A stretch of 64,000 nucleotides of DNA from Rhizobium glycinendophyticum (GCF_006443685.1 NZ_VFYP01000001.1:1302001-1366000), one strand, 5' to 3'; counted from the stretch's first letter, positions 1 through 9,125 are shown. Numbers and translations are program-made. The notes: generated by a model from the sequence alone, not told the origin.

Positions 1-698
1 GCATAGGCCGCGCGCGGCTCCTTGCCATGCTCGACATAGATCTTCAGCGCCACCTCGCGGCCGGACATGGTGGTGAAGGTGTCTTCGACCACGCCGAGAT
101 CGCCGGCGACCAGCGCGAAGAGATAGGACGGCTTCGGATGCGGATCGAACCAGGCGGCGAAATGCTTGTCCGGTCCGAAGCCAGCGCCACCCAGGAAATT
201 GCCGTTGGAGAGCAGCAGCGGATTGGCGGCCTTATCGGCGATGATGTTGATCGTATAGACGGCAAGCACGTCTGGACGGTCGGGGAAATAGGTGATGCGG
301 CGGAAGCCTTCGGCCTCGCACTGGGTGCAGTAGATGCCGTTGGAGCGATAGAGACCCATCAGCTGGGTATTGGCCTCCGGATTGATCATCGTGACAACGG
401 TGATCTCGAAGGGCGTGGATTCCGGCAAGTCGCGGATGACGAGGCTTTCCGGCGTCGCGGTATAGCGCGCGGGGTCCATCTCGATCTGGTCGAAGAGCAG
501 GCTCGTCATGGTGAGGTCGTCACCGTCGAGCACCAGCGGGGCTTTCGCATCCACGCCTTCGCGCCGGTGGAAGATCAGACGCGCTTCCACCTTGGTTTCG
601 GTCGGGTCCAGTTCGAAGGTCAGATCAACCCGTTCCAGAACAAAGTCGGTGGGGCGGTAGTCTGCCAGATGAACGATCCGGCCCGTATCTGTGCGCAT
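1..698 (-). CDS. pepN: Aminopeptidase N (M1 family), N-terminal part, runs off the window
   Basis: This gene reads leftward and its 3' end lies outside the window, so only about 232 N-terminal residues are visible. They match the beta-rich N-terminal domain of gammaproteobacterial-type PepN, a cytoplasmic zinc aminopeptidase that trims N-terminal residues from peptides. Diagnostic stretches are YCTQCEAEGFRRITYF at residues 123-138, DRPDVLAVYT, LLLSNGN and the YLFALVAGD block near 192-200, followed by TFTTMSGREVALKIYV. The catalytic HExxH site would lie beyond the window. The ATG at 698 gives a start (MRTDTGRIVHLADYRPTDF) that fits the family. Nothing is seen between this start and the next gene apart from an AT-richer promoter-sized gap. 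Confidence 0.93.
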   Translation of the reverse strand, partial: MRTDTGRIVHLADYRPTDFVLERVDLTFELDPTETKVEARLIFHRREGVDAKAPLVLDGDDLTMTSLLFDQIEMDPARYTATPESLVIRDLPESTPFEITVVTMINPEANTQLMGLYRSNGIYCTQCEAEGFRRITYFPDRPDVLAVYTINIIADKAANPLLLSNGNFLGGAGFGPDKHFAAWFDPHPKPSYLFALVAGDLGVVEDTFTTMSGREVALKIYVEHGKEPRAAY

Positions 699-948
699 TG
701 TATATCCTGGTCGCTTCGAGGTTGGCCGCGACGGCGCAAACGGATTGTCTCTGCACCGATAGGGGTCAAGTTGCCGCCGATGATTGCAGCAAAATCTGAA
801 CGATTGTTAAAACACCTGATATTTTTCGGCGGCCTTTTTGGGGGGCAGCCAAGATCAGAGCCTGGCTGATGGGGGCGTTAAGCCGGAACGACGAAGAATA
901 GCGACGCGTTGATCTATTTTCTCGCAGTCGTTCCGCGCCGGGCAGCGA

Positions 949-2058
949 CTACTTCAGCTTCAATTGCGCGCGAATGATTTCGTCGCTGTCCGACTGCTGG
1001 ACGATGACGGCCGACCAACCAAGCCCGTCATAGTCCTCGTAGCCGAGGGTCTTGGCAAAAGCGACGATCGCCCCATTGGCGTCGTGATAGCTCCCACGCG
1101 GTGCCTGTTGCGGATTGGACAGCGCGAAATGGGTGTAGACCCGCTCCGGTCGGCTCGACGCGATCACCATGTTAGCGCCGTCGAGCAGCATGACTTCCGT
1201 GCGCTCCGCGACTGCGGGCGGCAGGTTGGCTTCTTTTTCGACGATTGCCTGGCCCTGAGATTGCCAGTCGAAATAGACGCCGAGCGTGCCGACGAGCGGC
1301 GCGTCCGAGCGGCCGCCGACCCGAATGCCGGTGGCATAGACCAGCACGTCCCGTTGATCGTGCAGGGTCGATCGGCGAACACTGTCGACGACATAGTCCT
1401 CGCCGCTTCGACAGCTGCGGGCTGCCTTGAACCAGTCCTCCTGGGAAAGATTCTTGTCCTTGAGGTTGCGCTGGTAGCGCGGATTGGCAGACGCGATCAC
1501 TTGGCCCCTGGCATCGGTCATCACCAGATCGAGATAGACGGTGTAGAAGCGGTTGATGACGCCGAGGCGTTCGGCCGCATGGCTGGCCGCCCGAGGGGAT
1601 GGCTCTTCGAGCGCCGACCAGAGCGCGCTGTCGGTTGCCCACCAGCGCACGTCGGCCGTGCGCTCGAACAGGTTACGCACGATGAACTGCACCAGTGTCT
1701 GGGCGAGGTCGATGAGGCGGACCCCTTCCATATCTTCAACGAGAGCGTCTGCCATGCTGCGGCTCAGCCGGATACGATCGAGCACGTTTTCCTGGAAGCG
1801 CTCGGAGATGTCGGCAGCGCCCTGCGCCAGCCGCTGCACCTCATTGGCGACGACGGCGAAGCCCTTGCCTGTTTCTCCCGCCCGCGCCGCCTCAATGAGC
1901 GCGTTGATCGCAAGCAGCCTGATCTGTCGGACGATTAGATCATTGTCGGCGCTGTAAGTCTCGAGATCCCGACCGATGCTCTCGGTGACGAGCCGCATCG
2001 AACGCGGCGTGGCACGGTGCCCGGATGTCTGGCGAGGTCTGTCTGCCGTTTGCGTCAT
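949..2058 (-). CDS. Soluble chemoreceptor-like protein: MCP signalling tip followed by a Cache-like sensor domain
   Basis: A 369-residue protein without an evident membrane segment. Residues about 45-80 (INALIEAARAGETGKGFAVV, then ANEVQRLAQ) are the conserved hairpin tip of methyl-accepting chemotaxis proteins that contacts CheA/CheW. The remainder, from about 155 to 345, has the look of a Cache-type ligand-binding domain (RFYTVYLDLVMTDARGQVIA, DWFKAA, GEDYVVDSV, GTLGVYFDW). Usual transmembrane receptors carry the sensor first and the signalling domain last. Here the order is reversed and the coiled-coil arm before the tip is only about 40 residues. The ATG at 2058 was preferred over a TTG 14 codons upstream, although neither has a strong ribosome-binding site. 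Role in chemotaxis or another CheA pathway is inferred from the tip motif only. Confidence 0.75.
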   Translation of the reverse strand: MTQTADRPRQTSGHRATPRSMRLVTESIGRDLETYSADNDLIVRQIRLLAINALIEAARAGETGKGFAVVANEVQRLAQGAADISERFQENVLDRIRLSRSMADALVEDMEGVRLIDLAQTLVQFIVRNLFERTADVRWWATDSALWSALEEPSPRAASHAAERLGVINRFYTVYLDLVMTDARGQVIASANPRYQRNLKDKNLSQEDWFKAARSCRSGEDYVVDSVRRSTLHDQRDVLVYATGIRVGGRSDAPLVGTLGVYFDWQSQGQAIVEKEANLPPAVAERTEVMLLDGANMVIASSRPERVYTHFALSNPQQAPRGSYHDANGAIVAFAKTLGYEDYDGLGWSAVIVQQSDSDEIIRAQLKLK

Positions 2059-2341
2059 GGCGCGGGTCCGGTAAAGGTTTAGGTCAAGGGCAATGATCAA
2101 AATGTGCGGTGCAGCATGTATCTGGAGGAAAGTTAGTTTATTGAGATTGAAAACATGGTTAACACGGAATGGTGAGAAAACCCATGTTTCAGCCCATTTT
2201 CGGGTGAAATCCGCCTTGTTTCAGTCGGCTTGAGGTGCAAGGTGTAGCGCGCGGCCCCGCAGGATCCGCACCCACCACCCGAACGCCTACCCGCTTCGTC
2301 CCGTCTGCAATCGACACATCGCCAAAGAATTGCTCATCGAA

Positions 2342-3274
2342 ATGGCCTTCGCCGATCCCAACCCGCTGCGCGGCATTCTGCTCAAGGTGTTTTCCGTCTC
2401 CGTTTTCGTGGCGATGCAGACATCGATCAAGCTCGCGGGGACCGGCATTGCCCCTGGTCAGATCAGCTTCTACCGCTCCGCCTTCGCCATCGTGCCGATT
2501 GTTATATATCTTGGCTGGCGCGGCGAGTTGCGGCAGGCGATCCAGACTGACAATCCCTTCGGCCACGTCAAGCGCGGCCTGATCGGCGTCTGCGCCATGG
2601 GGGCGGGCTTCCTCGGTCTCGTCCATCTGCCGCTGCCGGATGCGATCGCCATCGGTTATGCCATGCCACTGATTGCAGTTGTCTTTGCGGCGGTCTTCCT
2701 CAAGGAGACCGTGCGGCTCTATCGCTGGACGGCTGTCTTTGTCGGTCTGATCGGCGTGCTGATCATCTCGGTCCCGAAGCTTTCTCTCTTTGCAGACGAG
2801 GGACTTGGATCAGAAGCGGCGATCGGCGCCGCTGCCGTGCTCGTCTCGGCCACACTCGGTGCGGCCGCCATGTTGCAGGTGCGCCAGCTGGTACAGGTGG
2901 AAAAGACCGCGACAATCGTGCTCTTCTTCTCGGTGACGGCGTCGCTTCTCTCGGCACTGACATGGTTCTTCGGCTGGCCCGACCTGTCCTGGCGGGCGCT
3001 CGGCCTCTTGGCGTTGGCCGGCTTCTTCGGCGGGCTCGGCCAGATCCTGCTGACCGAGAGCTATCGCTACGCAGATGTCTCGACGATTGCTCCCTTCGAA
3101 TACATCTCCATCATCCTCGGCTCGATCGCCGCCTATCTGCTGTTTGCGGATGTGCCGACTTGGACGACGGTTCTGGGTGCCGCGATTGTCGTCAGCGCCG
3201 GCATATTCATCATCCTTCGCGAACATCAGCTGGGGCTGGAGCGGCGTGCTGCGCGCAAGGCTGCAACGCCATAG
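2342..3274 (+). CDS. EamA/DMT-family membrane transporter
   Basis: About 310 residues, almost entirely hydrophobic, with ten predicted membrane helices arranged as two EamA repeats, the usual size and fold of drug/metabolite transporters. Typical family features are the early VFVAMQTSIKL helix, the Ser/Thr-Ala-Phe stretch after QISFYRS, and the second repeat with GQILLTESYRYADVSTIAPF. The substrate cannot be read from sequence; relatives export amino acids or other small metabolites. The ATG at 2342 was chosen over a TTG four codons upstream. The gene converges on the MFS transporter at 3298 with a gap of only 23 bases. Confidence 0.88.
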   Translation: MAFADPNPLRGILLKVFSVSVFVAMQTSIKLAGTGIAPGQISFYRSAFAIVPIVIYLGWRGELRQAIQTDNPFGHVKRGLIGVCAMGAGFLGLVHLPLPDAIAIGYAMPLIAVVFAAVFLKETVRLYRWTAVFVGLIGVLIISVPKLSLFADEGLGSEAAIGAAAVLVSATLGAAAMLQVRQLVQVEKTATIVLFFSVTASLLSALTWFFGWPDLSWRALGLLALAGFFGGLGQILLTESYRYADVSTIAPFEYISIILGSIAAYLLFADVPTWTTVLGAAIVVSAGIFIILREHQLGLERRAARKAATP

Positions 3275-3297
3275 GCCGACAAGATAAGGCCGGTCCC

Positions 3298-4527
3298 TCA
3301 GCGATCGAAATCGTTGAGCGGCGAGGCACCCTCTGTGCCCTGCATGGGGAGCGCCACGGCCTGGAAGTCGGTCTTGTCTGCGGCGGTGTCCGGACGGCGC
3401 GAGATGCGCCAGGCGGCGTAACCCGAATAGAGGGCGAAGGCGGTGGCGAGGAAGAGGATCAGGGCGTTTGGCCCGAACCACTGCATCAGCGAACCGGCCA
3501 TGATCGGGCCCGTCACGGTGCCCATGCCGTAGAGGATCATGATGGCACTGGAGAGCGTCACATATTCGTCCGGCTCGGCCAGGTCGTTGGCATGGGCGAC
3601 ATTCAGGGAATAGACCGGATAGAGCACGGTGCCGACGAAGAAGCCTGCAACATAGATGGCGGTCGCGTTGTCGGCATTGAACAGGGTCATGGCGATACAG
3701 GCGCAGACCCCGAACAATCCGCAGCCGATCATCACGAGGCGGCGGTCGATCCGGTCTGAGAGGCGGCCGATCGGCACCTGCGAAATGGCGCCACCGGCGA
3801 GGAAGGCTGCGAGCAGCGTCGCACCCTGTGTCGTGTTCATCTGGATGGTCTGCGAATAGACGCCGCCCAGGCTACCCCAGGTGCCGGAAAGTGCGCCAGA
3901 CAGCAATGAACCGAAAAAGGCGATCGGCGAGCGGCGATAAAGCCGCTTGAGATCAAAGCGGGCTTCGGCAATCGGGGCAGGGGATTTTGCGGTCGACAGG
4001 GCCACCGGGAACATGGCGAGCGAGAAGATCAGCGCGCAGATCATGAAGAGTTCCGGCCCGTTCACATCGCCGAGCGGCACGATGTACTGCCCGCCGATCG
4101 AACCGACCAGGCAGGTGACCATGTAGACGGAAAATAGCGCGCCGCGATTGTCGTTGGTCACCCGCTCGTTGAGCCAGCTCTCGATCAGAAGATAGGCCCC
4201 CGCGATGGCAAAGCCTGACAGGCCACGGAAGATCATCCACGCCCACCACTCGACGACCAGCGCACAGAGCAGAATCGACACGGTGAGCAGCGTGATCAGC
4301 GCACCGAAGACGCGCACATGTCCGACCCGGCGGACAAAGATCGGCGTCACCACACAGGATACCGTGAATCCAAAGGTATAACCGGTCGCGATGACGGAGA
4401 TGATGAAGGTCGACCAGCCCTCGTTGAGCGAGCGGATCGGCAGCATGTAACCCATCAGGCCGAAGCCCGCCATCATCAGCAGCGTGGACAGCATCAGGGT
4501 CGCGATCGAGGCGAGACTGGACAGCAT
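3298..4527 (-). CDS. MFS transporter, YcaD-like
   Basis: A 409-residue inner-membrane protein with twelve predicted helices in two six-helix halves. MFS signatures are visible: a GYTFGFTVSCVVTPIFVRRVGHVR block in the helix 2-3 loop and QVPIGRLSDRIDRR in the corresponding loop of the second half. The overall pattern resembles the YcaD group of uncharacterised bacterial MFS carriers. The ATG at 4527 has a GAGGGG ribosome-binding site six bases upstream and gives an N-terminus that leads straight into the first helix, so the longer reading back to 4644 was rejected. The C-terminal tail after the last helix is short and polar. Substrate unknown. Confidence 0.86.
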   Translation of the reverse strand: MLSSLASIATLMLSTLLMMAGFGLMGYMLPIRSLNEGWSTFIISVIATGYTFGFTVSCVVTPIFVRRVGHVRVFGALITLLTVSILLCALVVEWWAWMIFRGLSGFAIAGAYLLIESWLNERVTNDNRGALFSVYMVTCLVGSIGGQYIVPLGDVNGPELFMICALIFSLAMFPVALSTAKSPAPIAEARFDLKRLYRRSPIAFFGSLLSGALSGTWGSLGGVYSQTIQMNTTQGATLLAAFLAGGAISQVPIGRLSDRIDRRLVMIGCGLFGVCACIAMTLFNADNATAIYVAGFFVGTVLYPVYSLNVAHANDLAEPDEYVTLSSAIMILYGMGTVTGPIMAGSLMQWFGPNALILFLATAFALYSGYAAWRISRRPDTAADKTDFQAVALPMQGTEGASPLNDFDR

Positions 4528-4860
4528 GAGGACCCCTCGGCGCAGGAATTGGGCGATAGTGCCCGCAACGCTGCGTTTAAGGAATTTCGAAACCGACGTC
4601 CAGCGTCGCAAACCTTCGATGATACTGACGCAATGTTCAGGCAAGCCTTAATAATTGATTGAAATCACGCAACGAAATCGTTTACCTTGGCATTCGTCAC
4701 TTAACGATGACGCATCAACATAGGCGGTTTCGCCAGAGTGGGGGCTCTGGGGCTGTCAGGCAAACAACCAGACTTGGTGCAAGGTCCGTGTTTTGCGGTT
4801 GCCGGGCGCTCGTCGGGTGAGGGATCGGCGCGGCGTGACGCTGGGCGATTGAGGTAGAAC

Positions 4861-5757
4861 ATGGCGTTTTCGTCTGAGGATATTGCCAACCATCCGCACT
4901 TCGTGGAGGCTCTGCGGGGCTTCGCCGGGTCGCTTCGAAAACAATTTGACGACAGTCCGCGTCTGTCACGCATGCTGGCCTCGCACCAGCGCTGGCTATT
5001 GAGCCAGGCGGCTTTCGCCCTGCAGCTGGAATATGACCCGACCCAGCCCGGCAGCGGCCTGACGACGACCAATCTGCGCGAGATCATCACCTCCAACAAT
5101 GCGGCCAGCCGCAATACGGTGCTGAACTTTCTCGACCAGTTGCTGAGTTACAAATTCGTCCGCATTGTCGGCGATCCCACGCGCCGACCACGGCGCTACG
5201 AGGCGACGGAAATCTCCTATCACGCCATGTTCCAGTGGGTCCTGACCAATCTGATGCTGCTGGATCGCCTCGACGGCGGCGACCGGCTTGCGACCCTTCA
5301 GGGCAGGCCCGACTTGCTGCGGCTGGTTCAACCGCAGATCGCGCGGCGTGCCTGTCTTGAGCCGCGCTGGCTCGAGCCGCCGCCGCGCGTTGCGCTGTTC
5401 CTGTGGACGGAAGCCGGTGGGCTGGTGATGGACGAACTGGTACGCCGGGCGATGGATCTCACCGACAGCGGCGATGCCTATGAGATCGGCCGGATCGATG
5501 CGCGCCAGATGGCCGAACATTTCATGATCTCGCGCACCCATCTGCAGCGGCTGTTCCGCCGCGCGGTGGAGGCCGGCTGTCTGTCCTGGCCCGATGATAG
5601 CCGCAAGGCTTGTCTGCTCAGCCGCGATTTCCTGCGCGAGTACTGCCACTGGCAGGCGGTCAAATTCTCGATCGTCGATCAGGCCTATGAGAAGATCTGC
5701 GGACCCGTCCGCCTGGAAAAGCCTGAGCCGCGCCTGGGCGCGGTGCGTGAAGCCTGA
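4861..5757 (+). CDS. Putative transcription regulator with two winged-helix regions
   Basis: A 298-residue soluble protein. Residues roughly 60-105 (LREIITSNNAASRNTVLNFL, then DQLLSYKFVRIV and a basic DPTRRPRRYEAT wing) look like a MarR/winged-helix DNA-binding unit. A second helix-turn-helix-like stretch lies near 215-240 (ARQMAEHFMISRTHLQRLF). The middle is probably an oligomerisation or ligand region rich in Leu and Arg. No family name is recognised with certainty. It stands alone, divergent from the MFS gene at 3298-4527, with over 300 bases between the two starts, so control of that exporter is possible but not shown. The ATG at 4861 follows a GAGGTAGAAC site. Confidence 0.7.
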   Translation: MAFSSEDIANHPHFVEALRGFAGSLRKQFDDSPRLSRMLASHQRWLLSQAAFALQLEYDPTQPGSGLTTTNLREIITSNNAASRNTVLNFLDQLLSYKFVRIVGDPTRRPRRYEATEISYHAMFQWVLTNLMLLDRLDGGDRLATLQGRPDLLRLVQPQIARRACLEPRWLEPPPRVALFLWTEAGGLVMDELVRRAMDLTDSGDAYEIGRIDARQMAEHFMISRTHLQRLFRRAVEAGCLSWPDDSRKACLLSRDFLREYCHWQAVKFSIVDQAYEKICGPVRLEKPEPRLGAVREA

Positions 5758-5847
5758 ACTGAAGGGTTTGGCGGGAGCGCCTCGCCCGAAATGCATGCGG
5801 CTCGCCATGGGCGAGCCGTTTGTGATGGTCTGGTAATGTGTCGGGTT

Positions 5848-6006
5848 TTAGAAGCCGAGCGGCTGTGCGACCGGGCGTTCGCCACGGGCAATCGCAGCCT
5901 GACGCTGATGGGCGGCCTGCGAGAACTCGGCCGATGCGCTGACCGCATGGCCGATCTGGTGCATGGCCTGGCGCAGGGTGCGGACGGGATGAAAACGGAT
6001 GCTCAT
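5848..6006 (-). CDS. Small basic protein of 52 residues, function unknown
   Basis: The short reading frame begins MSIRFHPVRTLRQAMHQIGH and ends GERPVAQPLGF. It has an AGAGGA ribosome-binding site about nine bases before the ATG at 6006 and a codon bias to C and G at third positions like its neighbours. The composition is rich in Ala, Gln, His and Arg, with no Cys, no signal peptide and no membrane segment. A second short gene of the same strand and with a similar N-terminus lies just upstream (6148-6339), so the two may be related. No function is recognised. Confidence 0.55.
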   Translation of the reverse strand: MSIRFHPVRTLRQAMHQIGHAVSASAEFSQAAHQRQAAIARGERPVAQPLGF

Positions 6007-6147
6007 GGACGTGTCCTCTGCTTTTTGCGCATGTCTCTTCTTGCGTCCCTATTAGTTCATGGCTGAACCACTTGTGCAACGCACAATTCGGCGGGGCTGA
6101 TATGCGGTCAATGCAGAGCCGCGCCGATCAGGCGCGGAAGGTCGAGA

Positions 6148-6339
6148 TCAGGCGCGGAAATCGGAGAAGATGGTGGCGGGGCGCGCAATGCGTCCGGCAT
6201 GGCCGGCATAACGGGCGCTGATTTGCTCGGCAGCGACGGCAGGGCCGATCCGGTTGTAGGGGGTGTTTGTCCGACCCTGTTCGCCAGCGAGGCGCAGGGT
6301 CTCGAACTTGCAGTGGATAGGGCGGGTCCGAAGGCTCAC
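6148..6339 (-). CDS. Small protein of 63 residues, function unknown, GTG start
   Basis: The frame starts with GTG at 6339, eight bases after an AAGGAAG ribosome-binding site, and begins MSLRTRPIHCKFETLRLAGE. It ends with the aromatic-rich tail TIFSDFRA. An ATG further upstream at 6459 would give 103 residues but has no comparable ribosome-binding site and an unlike composition. The opening MS(I/L)R..P(V/I) resembles the 52-residue gene downstream. The stop codon lies within the second of two direct copies of a gatcaggcgcggaa sequence spaced 20 bases apart. Function unknown. Confidence 0.5.
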   Translation of the reverse strand: MSLRTRPIHCKFETLRLAGEQGRTNTPYNRIGPAVAAEQISARYAGHAGRIARPATIFSDFRA

Positions 6340-6490
6340 GGCGGTCTTCCTTGTAAAGTGTCCCTCCCACTTTGCCTTTTGTATATCGCAGTGCAGCATT
6401 GAGTCGGCAAGGCCAATCCGTGCGGCCCTGCTTTGCAGGAATTGCATGGCTGCTTTCATAATTTGTTTACGATGGCGCTTATTTGGGCGT

Positions 6491-7393
6491 TCACGCTCCA
6501 GGGAGCCGCTCGGAAAAGGCCATCAGGTCCATCCAGGCGAGCGCCTTGCTCGCCGGTGCGGTGAGCAATTCCTGGGGATGCAGCGTCGCCATGGCTGGCA
6601 ATGCCGCCCCGCCGCTGCCGATCTCCCGCCATTTGCCCCGCAGAGCATGGATGGTGCCCGTCTCCCCGAAGAAGAAACGGGCAGCGAAATTGCCGAGCAC
6701 AAGGATCTGGCGCGGTTCGGCAAGTGCGATCTGCCGCTCGATGAAAGGCCGGCAGATGGCGGTTTCCGGTGCCGACGGCATGCGGTCGCCGGGTGGGCGC
6801 CAAGGAATGATCGTGGTGACCAGCACGCTTCCACGCGACTGGCCAATGGCCGCCAGCATGCGGTCGAGCAAAAGTCCGGCCCGGCCGGAGAAGGGTAGCC
6901 CCTCGCGATCGTCGTCGGCACTCGGCATCGAGCCGATCACCATGATGGCCGAACCGGCAGCGCCAGCCGCAGTGATAGTCGAACGGGCCGATGTTTTCAG
7001 ATTGCAGCTGCTGAAGCCTTCGATGGCGGTCTTCAGCTCAGTGAGGGAGCGTGCGGATTCGGCAGCAAACCGTGCCTCGGCAACGGCATTCTCGTCCGGA
7101 ATGGCCGGCAGCGCCGAAGACTGCGACGGCTGCGCCCGCGCCGTCTGGCGCTGGTCTGCAGGGGCGGCCCGCGAAGCGAGGCTGCGTCCGGCAGCTGGGG
7201 CGGAGCTGCCAGTATTGCCAACCGCGCTTGGCGCCGTCGCCGACCGACCACCCTGCCGCGCCGCCTTTTCCGCGGCAAAGGCCGCAATCCGATCAACCGG
7301 TTCGTCTTCCAGCAGCCATTCGACGCCCGCTTCCGCATGGAATGCAAGAAGGGCGGCAAGCTCTGCGGTCGTCATGTCGCGGGTCTGGATCAT
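6491..7393 (-). CDS. Uracil-DNA glycosylase family protein (family-4-like) with divergent motif and few Fe-S cysteines
   Basis: A 300-residue protein. After a low-complexity Ala/Ser/Arg-rich N-terminal region, residues about 125-300 follow the family 4 uracil-DNA glycosylase layout: FSSCNLKT, the motif-1 block VIGSMPSADDDREGLPFSGR, then TTIIPWRPPGDR, AICRPFIERQI and a final TLHPQELL motif 2. In true family 4 enzymes motif 1 is GEAPG and four Cys hold an Fe-S cluster. Here the Glu and second Gly are both Ser, and only the Cys of SSCN and of AICRP remain, the third position being Trp. It may excise uracil with altered chemistry, or be a structural homologue. Start at the ATG 7393; an ATG six codons later is possible. 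Confidence 0.72.
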   Translation of the reverse strand: MIQTRDMTTAELAALLAFHAEAGVEWLLEDEPVDRIAAFAAEKAARQGGRSATAPSAVGNTGSSAPAAGRSLASRAAPADQRQTARAQPSQSSALPAIPDENAVAEARFAAESARSLTELKTAIEGFSSCNLKTSARSTITAAGAAGSAIMVIGSMPSADDDREGLPFSGRAGLLLDRMLAAIGQSRGSVLVTTIIPWRPPGDRMPSAPETAICRPFIERQIALAEPRQILVLGNFAARFFFGETGTIHALRGKWREIGSGGAALPAMATLHPQELLTAPASKALAWMDLMAFSERLPGA

Positions 7394-7436
7394 GGGGTTG
7401 TTCTAGAGCGAAGGGACGGGCGATGGCAAATGGAAA

Positions 7437-7680
7437 GGGTGGGGGGCGTTGAGACCGCCCCTCATACGCCCTTCGGGCACCTTCTCCCCGCGAGCGGGGA
7501 GAAGGCCATGACGGCCACCGCTGGCCCATCCTCTCCCCCCTTGCGGGGAGAGGATGGGGTGAGGGGCAGACTTTTCCGTCGCAACGGACGTGGAAGGGAG
7601 CTCTAGTCGGCTGATGCCCTGTGTCTCCGGTGCCAGATCACCCCACCCCGGAGCTTCGCTCCGACCCTCCCCCTCAAAGG
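7437..7680. repeat. Mosaic intergenic palindromic repeat cluster
   Basis: The gap between the glycosylase gene and the Hsp70 gene is filled by GC-rich hairpins. One has an 11-bp perfect stem at 7480-7490 / 7495-7505 with a CGAG loop. The next has a 12-bp stem at 7527-7538 / 7545-7556. A third (7649-7663, CGGAGC ttc GCTCCG) sits in a block that is nearly identical to part of the gap at 56616-56660. The mosaic make-up and dispersal fit rhizobial intergenic mosaic elements. They could also act as transcription terminators for the two flanking minus-strand genes. Confidence 0.75.
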
Positions 7681-7693
7681 CAGAGCGCAGACT

Positions 7694-8986
7694 TCATGCC
7701 ACCCATTGCTCGATATCGTCGCGCTCCCCGATCAAAGCGAGACCGTGGGCGATCGACACCAGTTCTCCGCCGGTCTCGATCTTGTCCTGCGAAAACCGGC
7801 GGTGGAAGATGTTGCGCACGGCCGGCACAAAGGAGGTGCCGCCGGTGAGGAAGACCTTGTCGATGCCGTCGGCTGCGGTGTTTGTGGTCTCCAGCACCTG
7901 GTCGAGCGCCTCTTCCATGCGGGCGATGTCGTCGGAGATCCAGCTTTCGAAGGCGGCGCGGGTGACGGTCTTCTCGCCGGCTTTCCCGAGGGGAGCAAAG
8001 CGGAAATCGGCCTCTTCGGCAGAAGACAGCGCCATCTTGGTGGCCGAAACCGCCTGGTAGAGCGGATAGCCTTCGTCGTGGTCAATGAGGTCGATGAAAA
8101 GTTCGAGCTTTTCCGGCTCTTCCGCCTGGCGCACGAGGGACTTGAGATCGGTAAATTCCTTCAAGGTCTTGAACACCGAGAGCTGGTTCCAGCGTGAAAA
8201 GGCGAGGTAATAATTGCTCGGCACGTCGAGCAGTTTGCCAAAACTCTTGAACTGGCTGCCCTTGCCGATCTCGGGCGCCACCAGCTGGTCGATGATGCGC
8301 GCGTCAAACTGGTCGCCGGCAATGCCGACGCCGGACTGGCCGATCGGGGTGGCCTTCAGCTTGCCGCCTTCGGTCTCGAAGCGGATCAGCGAGAAGTCGG
8401 TCGTGCCACCGCCGAAGTCTGCGACCAGAACGGTGGCATCCGCCTTCAGGTTCTGGGCGAAATAGAAGGCGGCGGCGACCGGCTCGTAGACGTAGTGGAT
8501 TTCGGGGAAGCCGAGCCGGGTCAGGGCCTCGTTGTAACGGCTGGTGGCGAGATCCGGATCGGGATTAGCGCCGGCGAAATGCACGGGCCGTCCGGCGACG
8601 AGGCGTTTGGCGCCACCGGGCCAGCCGTCACCGGCGTAAGCCTCTAGCCGCTTCAGAAAAACCTCCATCAGGTCTTCGAACTGGAAGCGGCGCGCATGCA
8701 CCAGCGTGCCCTGGAAGAGGGGGGAGGCGGCAAAGGTCTTGATCGACTGAAGGAAGCGGCACTCGCCGGGATTGTCGATGAAGGTGCGGATCGCCGCCTG
8801 GCCGGCCTCGACCTTCAAGGCGCCGGCACCGAGCTGCCGGTCTTTCAGGAAGGAGAGCGCCGTGCGCATGCTGTCCGACGTGCCGGCGGGCGACGTATAG
8901 GCCACCGAATGGGTATGGTCGCTGTCGTCAGCCACGGCAATCACGGTATTGGTCGTGCCGAAATCGAGCCCAAGCGCCTGTGCCAT
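7694..8986 (-). CDS. Hsp70-family protein, YegD-like, without the usual peptide-binding domain
   Basis: At 430 residues this covers an actin-like ATPase domain but not the full substrate-binding and lid region of DnaK (about 640). The nucleotide-binding motifs are present: phosphate 1 GLDFGTTNTVIAV at the N-terminus, phosphate 2 VADFGGGTTDFSLI near 205, connect and adenosine segments including VFLTGGTSFVPAVR near 385. The overall arrangement matches the YegD group of divergent Hsp70-like ATPases, whose client is unknown. The ATG at 8986 was chosen because an AGGGAG ribosome-binding site precedes it and it leads directly into the phosphate-1 motif. The extra upstream frame to 9103 is rejected. 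Confidence 0.87.
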   Translation of the reverse strand: MAQALGLDFGTTNTVIAVADDSDHTHSVAYTSPAGTSDSMRTALSFLKDRQLGAGALKVEAGQAAIRTFIDNPGECRFLQSIKTFAASPLFQGTLVHARRFQFEDLMEVFLKRLEAYAGDGWPGGAKRLVAGRPVHFAGANPDPDLATSRYNEALTRLGFPEIHYVYEPVAAAFYFAQNLKADATVLVADFGGGTTDFSLIRFETEGGKLKATPIGQSGVGIAGDQFDARIIDQLVAPEIGKGSQFKSFGKLLDVPSNYYLAFSRWNQLSVFKTLKEFTDLKSLVRQAEEPEKLELFIDLIDHDEGYPLYQAVSATKMALSSAEEADFRFAPLGKAGEKTVTRAAFESWISDDIARMEEALDQVLETTNTAADGIDKVFLTGGTSFVPAVRNIFHRRFSQDKIETGGELVSIAHGLALIGERDDIEQWVA

Positions 8987-9125
8987 GGCCGTCGCTCCCT
9001 GTGTTTTGGAGATGTCAAAAGTCCGGGCGCGCCCGGCCGCACGCCGGTTGTTCCAGCGCCAATGAGGAGGGCGCCAGATGCCACAGAGGGCGGATGAGGG
9101 CAAGCGTTAAAGCATGGGCAGACGC

